Origin: Betaproteobacteria bacterium RBG_16_58_11
GTDB lineage: Bacteria > Pseudomonadota > Gammaproteobacteria > Burkholderiales > Thiobacteraceae
Direction of reading: 5' to 3'
NCBI GenBank assembly: GCA_001770235.1
Contig: MEQN01000035.1
Span: forward strand, 1 to 5,348
DNA length: 5,348 nt
In this document: in pieces, positions 1 to 5,348 of the stretch
Position numbering within the stretch: position 1 is the first letter of the stretch
Layout of the letters: each line of letters opens with the position of its first letter
Translations under genes and position numbers: made by a program
Notes under the pieces: generated by a model
What the model saw: the letters and a program-made list of their open reading frames with translations, nothing else
Databases searched by the model: none
What the model was told of the DNA's origin: nothing

Positions 1-1
1 G

Positions 2-601
2 CGGCAACAACTGAAGCTCAATCCCGCTTGGCTCACCTTGCTTGAGGTGGTATTCGAGCTTGGGAAGCAGCCCTACGCTAACCCGGTCGGGCGGACGATT
101 TTCCAGAAAATCGCTTACATCCTGACCGAACAGGGCATAGAGACCGGATTCCACTTCGAGCAAGGTAGCTATGGGCCGTTTTCCGAGCAACTGCAAGAAG
201 CCGTGAAGGTATTCGCCAATACCAATCTGATCGAAGAACACACTTTGGGCCGTATGACGTCCATTAAAGTTGGACCTGCTTATGCTGATTTCCGTGACAA
301 ACACGCGGATGTGCTGGCGAGTTACCAGCGCAAGATCGACAAGACCGTCGACCTGTTCAGCCGGATCAAGAGTACAGAGCAGGCAGAAGAGGTAACTACT
401 GTGTTGTTCGCCGCACGCAAGCTCAAGCAGTCCCGGAATGACACGGAAGTTTCCGAGCAGGATTTGTACAGCTACATCCTCAATTGGAAAAAATCGTGGG
501 ATAAGGATGAAAAGCGAGCTGCGATTGGCGAAGCGATACGCAATCTGGAAATGTTAAGTTGGATGCGGCTGCGCTATAGCGAAGCATTAACTACTGAGTA
601 A
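2..601 (+). CDS. C-terminal part of a DarG-like macrodomain antitoxin (5' end outside window)
   Basis: The frame is open to the left edge, so the TTG at 38 is probably internal; about 199 residues are visible, ending at TAA 599-601. Seen: an FQKIAYIL segment (visible residues 34-41) followed by GSYGPF (55-60), then a Lys/Glu-rich helical tail with FSRIKSTEQAEE and a Trp-rich YILNWKKSW stretch. From memory of the family, the FQK-x-Y-x-L plus YGPF pattern is typical of the region following the macrodomain in DarG antitoxins. There the macrodomain removes ADP-ribose that DarT attaches to thymidines in DNA, and the C-terminal region binds and inhibits DarT. The catalytic macrodomain itself would lie upstream and cannot be checked. 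The YGPF element also recalls Panacea/SocA-type antitoxin domains, so another antitoxin family is possible. It precedes hsdR by 346 bp on the same strand, which fits a composite defence locus. The partner toxin is inferred, not seen. Confidence 0.68.
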   Translation, partial: RQQLKLNPAWLTLLEVVFELGKQPYANPVGRTIFQKIAYILTEQGIETGFHFEQGSYGPFSEQLQEAVKVFANTNLIEEHTLGRMTSIKVGPAYADFRDKHADVLASYQRKIDKTVDLFSRIKSTEQAEEVTTVLFAARKLKQSRNDTEVSEQDLYSYILNWKKSWDKDEKRAAIGEAIRNLEMLSWMRLRYSEALTTE

Positions 602-624
602 ATTGGCGTTGCGGGCATGACTTT

Positions 625-639
625 CATTTAGACGCAAAC
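625..639 (+). repeat. Direct repeat core, copy 1 of 4
   Basis: CATTTAGACGCAAAC, 23 bases after the antitoxin stop codon. It matches copy 2 at 14 of 15 positions. With its flanks (614-641) it matches the region around copy 3 (851-878) at 22 of 28 positions, so the longer unit is probably the true repeat. Role unknown. Confidence 0.75.
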
Positions 640-690
640 TGTCTGAATCTTTGGCATGCTATACAACCAGCTAATTTCCCAAGAGTTTTT

Positions 691-705
691 CATTTAGATG
701 CAAAC
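691..705 (+). repeat. Direct repeat core, copy 2 of 4
   Basis: CATTTAGATGCAAAC, starting 66 bp after the start of copy 1 and differing from it only by C to T at position 9. The 18 bases before it (673-690) match those before copy 4 (911-928) at 12 positions, and the cores match at 12 of 15. Confidence 0.75.
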
Positions 706-721
706 GGCGTTTTTGGACTTC

Positions 722-779
722 CTCCCCGAATTTCGACACCCAGCTCCCCGAATTTGGATTTGAGCTACCTGAATTTGGG
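722..779 (+). repeat. Short degenerate tandem array, about 21-22 bp period
   Basis: Three units begin at 722 (CTCCCCGAATTT), 744 (CTCCCCGAATTTGG) and 765 (CTACCTGAATTTGGG), spaced 22 and 21 bp. The first two share 12 identical bases; the third differs at two of those. A weaker fourth relative may precede them (TTTGGAC at 712-718 compared with TTTCGAC at 731-737). Spacing of about two helical turns would place the units on one face of DNA, as in operator or transposase-binding arrays. Function unknown. Confidence 0.6.
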
Positions 780-806
780 CAAAAAGAAAAATGCTGATGG
801 TTACCT

Positions 807-831
807 GATAGCCGGCCAGCTACACGCTATC
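807..831. repeat. 6-bp inverted repeat
   Basis: GATAGC (807-812) pairs perfectly with GCTATC (826-831) around a 13-base spacer, which itself includes GCCGGC at 811-816. No T-run follows, so it does not look like an intrinsic terminator. It could be a dimeric protein site or chance. Confidence 0.35.
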
Positions 832-861
832 GAAGTTATGTGCCATTTTGGGCCTGATTCT

Positions 862-876
862 TATTTAAAAGCAAAC
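862..876 (+). repeat. Direct repeat core, copy 3 of 4
   Basis: TATTTAAAAGCAAAC, starting 171 bp after copy 2. It differs from copy 4 at one position, so copies 3 and 4 form a second subtype distinct from copies 1 and 2. It is followed by a G/C-rich imperfect hairpin (877-881 TGGCG pairing with 895-899 CGCCA, with GGC/GCC nested inside). Confidence 0.7.
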
Positions 877-928
877 TGGCGCGGGCGCTGCCAACGCCAT
901 CTAAATCCTTTATTTTCAATAAGTTGTT

Positions 929-943
929 TATTTAAACGCAAAC
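929..943 (+). repeat. Direct repeat core, copy 4 of 4, abutting hsdR start
   Basis: TATTTAAACGCAAAC, starting 67 bp after copy 3 and ending four bases before the hsdR ATG. It therefore occupies the place where a Shine-Dalgarno sequence would normally lie, and no purine-rich SD is present. A protein or RNA acting on this repeat could affect hsdR translation or transcription; that is inference. Confidence 0.7.
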
Positions 944-947
944 CTGA

Positions 948-3900
948 ATGAGCCAGATAAACGAATCCATCGTAGAAGACGCTGCCCTGACCTGGTTTGG
1001 GGAGATGGGCTATGCCATCGGCCACGGGCCGCACATAGCGCCTGGCGAGACGGCGGCGGAGCGGGATTCGTTTGGCGATGTGGTGCTGACGGAGCGATTG
1101 CGCGAGGCGATCTGGCGGCTGAATCCGGCCATCCCGGAAGAGGCGCGCGAAGATGCGCTACGCAAGGTGCTGCGTGTTGGCACGCCTTCGCCCACGCAGA
1201 CCAACCGGAATTTTCACGCCATGCTGCGCGATGGGGTGCCGGTGGAATACCAACGCACGGATGGCAGCATCGCGGGCGATCATGCGCGGTTGGTGGATTT
1301 CGATAACGCCAAGAACAACGACTGGCTGGCGGTGAACCAGTTCACCGTAATCGAGGGCCAAAACAATCGTCGGCCTGACGTCGTGGTCTTCGTCAACGGT
1401 CTGCCGCTAGCAGTGATCGAGCTGAAGAATGCGGCGGATGAGGACGCGACGATCTGGTCGGCGTTCAACCAACTGCAAACCTACAAGCAGCAAATCGGCA
1501 GCCTTTTTCATTACAACGAAGTGCTGGTGGTATCCGACGGCACCAATGCTCGTATCGGCTCGCTCACGGCTAATCAGGAATGGTTCAAGGTGTGGCGCAC
1601 GATAGACGGCGAAGGCGATGCGCCGAAGACGGCGCTGGAGCTGGACGTGCTGGTTCGCGGGGTGTTCGAGCCGCGCCGCTTTCTCGACCTGCTCCAGCAT
1701 TTCATTGTGTTTGAGGAGGATACGGACAGCGACCGGCTGCACAAAATCATCGCAGGCTACCATCAGTTCCACGCGGTGAACGCCGCCGTGGAGGAAACGG
1801 TGCGCGCGAGTGGAATGTCTGACGAGGGCCGTGTTCGCGAAGAGCCGGGGCATTACTGGGCGGGCAGAATGCACGGTGGCAAACCGGGCGACCGCCGTGC
1901 TGGGGTGGTGTGGCACACGCAAGGTTCGGGCAAGAGTTTCTCCATGCTGTTTTACGCCGCGCGCGTCGTGCGGCACCCGGCGATGCAGAACCCGACGCTG
2001 GTTGTGCTTACGGACCGAAACGATCTGGACGATCAGCTTTTCGGGCAGTTTCAGCGCTGCCACGAACTGCTGCGCCAAATGCCGGTACAGGCTGAGTCGG
2101 TAGAACACCTGCGCACGTTGCTCAAGGTGGCCAGCGGCGGGGTGGTTTTCACCACTATCCAGAAATTTTCTCCGGAGACGAAGGGTGAGCGCATGGGCCT
2201 GCTCTCTGACCGGCGGAACATCGTGGTGATCGCCGACGAAGCCCACCGCAGCCAATACGATCTGATTGACGGCCTCGCCCGCAACCTCCGTGATGCGCTG
2301 CCGAATGCGTCCTTCATCGGCTTTACCGGCACGCCGATCGAGAAAAACGACGCCAATACGCGAGCGATATTTGGCGATTACATCAGCATCTACGACATCC
2401 AGCGCGCCGTGGCGGACAAGGCGACGGTGCCGATCTACTACGAGAGCCGTATCGCCAAGCTGGCGTTGAACCAGGCCGCGCTGCCGAAGATCGACGAGGA
2501 ATTCGACGAGATCACGGAGGGCGAGGAAGAAGACAAAAAGCAGAAGCTCAAAACTAAATGGGCCGCACTGGAGGCGCTGGTTGGCGATCCCAAACGTGTC
2601 GCGCTCATTGCCGCAGACCTAGTGCAGCACTACGAGCGCCGCCTGGAAGCCATGGATGGCAAGGCGATGGTCGTGTGCATGAGCCGCCGCATTTGCGTGG
2701 ACCTCTACAACGCAATTATCAAGCTTCGACCAGAGTGGGCCAGTGCCAAGGACGACGATATCGAGGCCGAAAAGAAGCAGGCGTGCGTGGTGAAGATCGT
2801 GATGACCGGCAGCGCCGATGACGGCCCGGACTGGCAACCACACATCCGCAACAAACCACGCCGCCGCGAATTGGCGACCCGCTTCAAGGACAGCAAAGAC
2901 CCGTTCCGCATCGTGATCGTGCGCGATATGTGGCTGACCGGCTTCGACGCGCCCTGTCTGCATACGATGTATGCCGACAAGCCGATGCGCGGCCACGGCC
3001 TGATGCAGGCAATAGCGCGGGTAAACCGCGTTTTCCGCGACAAGCCCGGTGGCTTGGTCGTGGATTACCTCGGCCTTGCCGATCAACTGAAGCACGCCCT
3101 TGCTACCTATACCGAGAGCGGCGGCCAAGGCAGCCCGAGTATTGATACCGCCCAGGCCATCGCGTTGATGCAGGAGAAGCACGATGTGGCTTGCGCCATC
3201 ATGCACGGCTTCAACTGGGACAAATGGACGACAGGCACATCAACTGAGCGCCTCAGCTTGATTCCCGCCGGGCAAGAGCATGTGTTGCAGCAGGAAGATG
3301 GAAAGCAACGCTTCGTACAAGTAGTGACCGACCTTTCTCGCACCTTTGCGCTGTGCGCCGCGACGGATGAAGCCATTGAGCTACGTGACGATATTGCTTT
3401 CTTTCAAGCCATCAAGGCCCAGCTTGCAAAAACCTCCGGCACGCAACGTCCACCGGAAGAACTTGACGCGGCAATACGCCAACTCGTGTCTACTGCGATC
3501 ATGGCTGATGAAGGCATCATCGATGTCTTCACCGCCGCCGGATTGAAGAAGCCGGATATCTCAATCTTGTCCGATCAATTCCTTGTTGAAGTGCGCGGGC
3601 TGAAGCACAAGAACGTTGCCGCCGAATTGCTGGCCAAGCTGCTTAAGGACGAAATCAAGCTGCGCTCCGTGCGCAATCTCGTCCAAAGCCGCCAGTTCAG
3701 CGAAATGCTCAAGAGCACGCTCAACGCTTATCACAACCGCGCTATCGCCACGCAGGAAGTAATCGAAGAACTCATTGCGCTGGCCAAGGAAATGGACGCC
3801 GCTACCAAACGCGGCCAAGACCTCGGTCTAAACGAAGATGAGATCGCCTTCTACGATGCCCTCGCCGCCAACGAGAGTGCAGTGCAAGCCATGGGGAGCG

Positions 3901-4115
3901 ACGAGCTGAAAGTCATCGCTGCCGAACTCGTGACCCAAGTGCGCAAGAGCGTAACCATTGACTGGAGCGTCCGCGAAAGTGCCAGGGCCAGAATCAAGGT
4001 GATGGTGAAACGCATCCTCAAAAAACACGGCTTCCCACCGGACTTGCAGGACGAAGCGACGAAGACGGTGCTGGCGCAGGCGGAGTTGTTGTCGGCAATA
4101 TGGGCAGCGGCATGA
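948..4115 (+). CDS. hsdR: Type I restriction-modification endonuclease/translocase subunit R (HsdR)
   Basis: HsdR joins HsdM and HsdS in the type I complex; it translocates DNA using ATP and cleaves unmodified DNA far from the recognition site. The 1055 residues are normal for the family and apparently complete. Order: an N-terminal PD-(D/E)xK nuclease with D144, E158 and K160 (RPD...IELK), followed by the family's QxxxY motif (Q175, Y179). Then come the SF2 motor motifs: Walker A TQGSGKS (324-330), DEAH (430-433), TGTP (460-463), TGFDAP (664-669) and QAIARVNR (687-694). A helical C-terminal region (about 770-1050) likely contacts HsdM/HsdS. An acidic/Lys-rich segment (about 514-535) is usual in this subfamily as I recall it. 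The ATG at 948 is chosen because an in-frame TGA lies immediately before it (945-947) and the family-like N-terminus ([17 protein letters not shown]) begins there. No Shine-Dalgarno is visible. hsdM and hsdS are not in the window and presumably lie upstream. Confidence 0.97.
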   Translation: MSQINESIVEDAALTWFGEMGYAIGHGPHIAPGETAAERDSFGDVVLTERLREAIWRLNPAIPEEAREDALRKVLRVGTPSPTQTNRNFHAMLRDGVPVEYQRTDGSIAGDHARLVDFDNAKNNDWLAVNQFTVIEGQNNRRPDVVVFVNGLPLAVIELKNAADEDATIWSAFNQLQTYKQQIGSLFHYNEVLVVSDGTNARIGSLTANQEWFKVWRTIDGEGDAPKTALELDVLVRGVFEPRRFLDLLQHFIVFEEDTDSDRLHKIIAGYHQFHAVNAAVEETVRASGMSDEGRVREEPGHYWAGRMHGGKPGDRRAGVVWHTQGSGKSFSMLFYAARVVRHPAMQNPTLVVLTDRNDLDDQLFGQFQRCHELLRQMPVQAESVEHLRTLLKVASGGVVFTTIQKFSPETKGERMGLLSDRRNIVVIADEAHRSQYDLIDGLARNLRDALPNASFIGFTGTPIEKNDANTRAIFGDYISIYDIQRAVADKATVPIYYESRIAKLALNQAALPKIDEEFDEITEGEEEDKKQKLKTKWAALEALVGDPKRVALIAADLVQHYERRLEAMDGKAMVVCMSRRICVDLYNAIIKLRPEWASAKDDDIEAEKKQACVVKIVMTGSADDGPDWQPHIRNKPRRRELATRFKDSKDPFRIVIVRDMWLTGFDAPCLHTMYADKPMRGHGLMQAIARVNRVFRDKPGGLVVDYLGLADQLKHALATYTESGGQGSPSIDTAQAIALMQEKHDVACAIMHGFNWDKWTTGTSTERLSLIPAGQEHVLQQEDGKQRFVQVVTDLSRTFALCAATDEAIELRDDIAFFQAIKAQLAKTSGTQRPPEELDAAIRQLVSTAIMADEGIIDVFTAAGLKKPDISILSDQFLVEVRGLKHKNVAAELLAKLLKDEIKLRSVRNLVQSRQFSEMLKSTLNAYHNRAIATQEVIEELIALAKEMDAATKRGQDLGLNEDEIAFYDALAANESAVQAMGSDELKVIAAELVTQVRKSVTIDWSVRESARARIKVMVKRILKKHGFPPDLQDEATKTVLAQAELLSAIWAAA

Positions 4116-4153
4116 GCGTGGGGGTTCGCATTGCTCGCCACTAAGGCTTCGAC

Positions 4154-4180
4154 TTAGCAACAACCCCTTTCCGGTATAAT
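4154..4180 (+). promoter_or_regulatory. Probable sigma70 promoter of valS
   Basis: A perfect -10 hexamer TATAAT lies at 4175-4180. The best -35 candidate is TTAGCA at 4154-4159, a 4 of 6 match to TTGACA with a short 15-bp spacer, so the -35 is weak. Transcription would start near 4187, giving a 5' leader of about 20-25 bases before the valS ATG. It lies in the 95-bp gap after hsdR, so valS can be expressed independently of the defence locus. Confidence 0.5.
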
Positions 4181-4210
4181 TCCCGCCTTTCTGTTTTAGA
4201 TCGCCCCGCT

Positions 4211-5348
4211 ATGGAATCCACTAAAAGCGAACTCGCAAAAAGTTTCGAGCCGCATGAGATCGAGCGCCGCTGGTATCCGCAATGGGAAGCGCGCGGTTAT
4301 TTCGATGCCGGCCAGACCGAAGGCCAAGCCGCGTATTGCATCATGTTGCCGCCGCCGAATGTCACCGGCACATTGCATATGGGGCATGCCTTCCAACACA
4401 CCTTGCAAGATGCGCTGATCCGCTATCACCGTATGCTGGGCGACAACACGTTGTGGCAGCCGGGTACCGATCATGCGGGCATTGCCACGCAGATCGTGGT
4501 CGAGCGCCAGTTGGAGCGCGAGGGCAAGACACGGCACGACCTCGGGCGTGAGGCCTTCGTCGATCGCGTGTGGGAATGGAAGCAGGAATCCGGTTCCACC
4601 ATCACGCGTCAAATGCGCCGCATGGGTGCATCAGCAGATTGGTCACGCGAGCGCTTCACCATGGACGAGGGCTTATCCAAATCCGTCACTGAGGTCTTCG
4701 TACGCTTGCATGAAGATGGATTGATCTATCGCGGTAAACGCTTGGTCAATTGGGACCCGGTGCTTGGCACCGCCGTCTCCGATCTGGAAGTGATTTCCGA
4801 AGAGGAAGACGGTTTTCTGTGGCATATCCGCTATCCGCTAGAGGATGGCAGCGGGCACTTGATCGTCGCCACCACGCGCCCGGAGACGATGCTGGGCGAC
4901 GTCGCGGTCGCGGTGCACCCGGATGATGCGCGCTATCAGCATCTCATCGGCAAACAGGTGCGGCTGCCGCTCGCCGAGCGCTCGATCCCGATCATCGCAG
5001 ACGACTACGTGGACCCTGCCTTCGGCACCGGCTGCGTAAAAATCACACCGGCGCATGATTTCAATGACTGGCAAGTCGGCGCGCGCCATGAGCTGCTCCC
5101 GATCAGTATTTTCACGCTGGATGCCAAGATCAACGATTTTGGCCCCACAGAATACCAAGGCCTCGACCGCTACGATGCGCGCGCCCGCATCATCGAAGAC
5201 CTGCAAGCGCGCAATCTGCTGGAAGACACCAAGCAGCACAAGCTGATGGTGCCTAGAGGCGAGCGCACGCATGCGGTGATCGAGCCCATGCTCACCGACC
5301 AGTGGTTCGTAAAAATGGATAGCCTCGCCCGGCGCGGCTTGGACGTGG
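4211..5348 (+). CDS. valS: Valyl-tRNA synthetase, N-terminal part (3' end outside window)
   Basis: Class I aminoacyl-tRNA synthetase that charges tRNA-Val with valine in the cytoplasm and hydrolyses mischarged Thr-tRNA-Val. The window holds 379 codons, about 40 percent of the usual roughly 900-950 residues, open to the right edge. Seen: the N-terminal [30 protein letters not shown] (47-60) with the HIGH-type signature HMGH at 56-59; [10 protein letters not shown]; and [17 protein letters not shown] ahead of the inserted CP1 editing domain. That domain carries TTRPET (221-226) and [15 protein letters not shown], whose D283 corresponds to the conserved editing-site Asp. [14 protein letters not shown] follows near the end. 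The KMSKS loop and tRNA-binding C-terminus are outside the window. The ATG at 4211 fits the family N-terminus, although no clear Shine-Dalgarno precedes it. It is a housekeeping gene bordering the defence locus. Confidence 0.97.
   Translation, partial: MESTKSELAKSFEPHEIERRWYPQWEARGYFDAGQTEGQAAYCIMLPPPNVTGTLHMGHAFQHTLQDALIRYHRMLGDNTLWQPGTDHAGIATQIVVERQLEREGKTRHDLGREAFVDRVWEWKQESGSTITRQMRRMGASADWSRERFTMDEGLSKSVTEVFVRLHEDGLIYRGKRLVNWDPVLGTAVSDLEVISEEEDGFLWHIRYPLEDGSGHLIVATTRPETMLGDVAVAVHPDDARYQHLIGKQVRLPLAERSIPIIADDYVDPAFGTGCVKITPAHDFNDWQVGARHELLPISIFTLDAKINDFGPTEYQGLDRYDARARIIEDLQARNLLEDTKQHKLMVPRGERTHAVIEPMLTDQWFVKMDSLARRGLDV

Larger units (their letters stand above)
602..947. other. Repeat-rich intergenic region between antitoxin and hsdR
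   Basis: This 346-bp stretch holds no gene I can support and is A/T-richer by eye than hsdR. It contains four 15-bp direct repeats (625, 691, 862, 929), a degenerate array with 19-22 bp period (712-780), and an inverted repeat (807-812 with 826-831). I see no good sigma70 promoter: the best -10-like string is TGCTATACA at 657-665, which lacks the final T and any -35. I also see no clear terminator. One frame (598-951) is stop-free throughout but has no ATG, GTG or TTG before the TTG at 754, and its stop overlaps the hsdR ATG by ATGA. I regard it as more likely non-coding or a gene relic than a working gene. Two remnant-type explanations are a decayed mobile element end or a regulatory array; neither is proven. 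Confidence 0.6.

Noticed and set aside
657..665. Extended -10-like TGCTATACA as a promoter
   Set aside because: It lacks the final T of the -10 and has no -35 at a suitable distance.
625..943. CRISPR array, suggested by repeat spacing of 66-67 bp
   Set aside because: Only four cores of about 15 bp with subtype differences, a 171-bp central interval that does not fit the period, and no cas genes.
754..951. 65-codon open frame starting at TTG and ending in ATGA overlap with hsdR
   Set aside because: It has a TTG start with no SD, unrecognised sequence, and runs through the non-coding-looking array and two repeat copies that are in different frames. It is kept only as part of the stop-free-frame observation.
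1407..2255. Long minus-strand open frame of 282 codons inside hsdR
   Set aside because: Shadow of the G/C-rich hsdR codons; the plus-strand frame carries all the nuclease and helicase motifs.
2484..2560. Acidic/lysine-rich low-complexity segment in HsdR as an unusual insertion
   Set aside because: A similar EEFxE-x-TEGEEE-type segment is, as I recall, usual in this HsdR subfamily, so it is not remarkable.
4141..4157. CTAAG/CTTAG hairpin as hsdR terminator
   Set aside because: Only a 5-bp stem with a 7-base loop and no following T-run; it also overlaps the putative valS -35 region.

Overview
The window looks like chromosomal DNA of a proteobacterium. My best guess is a betaproteobacterium, perhaps near the Nitrosomonadales/Gallionellales, judging from the style of the ValRS N-terminus, the moderately high G+C of the coding parts and the sigma70-like TATAAT. 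This taxonomic call is inference, not proof. All three genes supported here are on the + strand.

Layout: (1) 2-601 is the 3' part of a gene whose start lies left of the window. Its roughly 199 visible residues resemble the C-terminal, toxin-neutralising region of DarG-type macrodomain antitoxins (DNA ADP-ribosyl glycohydrolases). (2) 602-947 is a 346-bp gap, visibly A/T-richer than hsdR, with no convincing gene. It is highly structured: four copies of a 15-bp direct repeat arranged as two pairs, a 3-4 unit array with a 19-22 bp period, and a 6-bp inverted repeat. (3) 948-4115 is a complete hsdR, the 1055-residue endonuclease/translocase subunit of a type I restriction-modification system, with intact nuclease and helicase motifs. 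(4) 4116-4210 is a short gap holding a perfect TATAAT that probably drives (5) valS, valyl-tRNA synthetase, from 4211 to beyond the right edge (first 379 codons).

How it fits together: the left three quarters is the 3' end of a defence locus. It pairs a probable DarTG-like toxin-antitoxin system with the restriction subunit of a type I RM system. hsdM, hsdS and the DarT-like toxin are expected upstream but are not visible. valS is a housekeeping gene that marks the right border of the accessory locus. The least explained and most interesting part is the repeat-filled gap between the antitoxin and hsdR: its outermost repeats sit 23 bases after one gene and 4 bases before the next.
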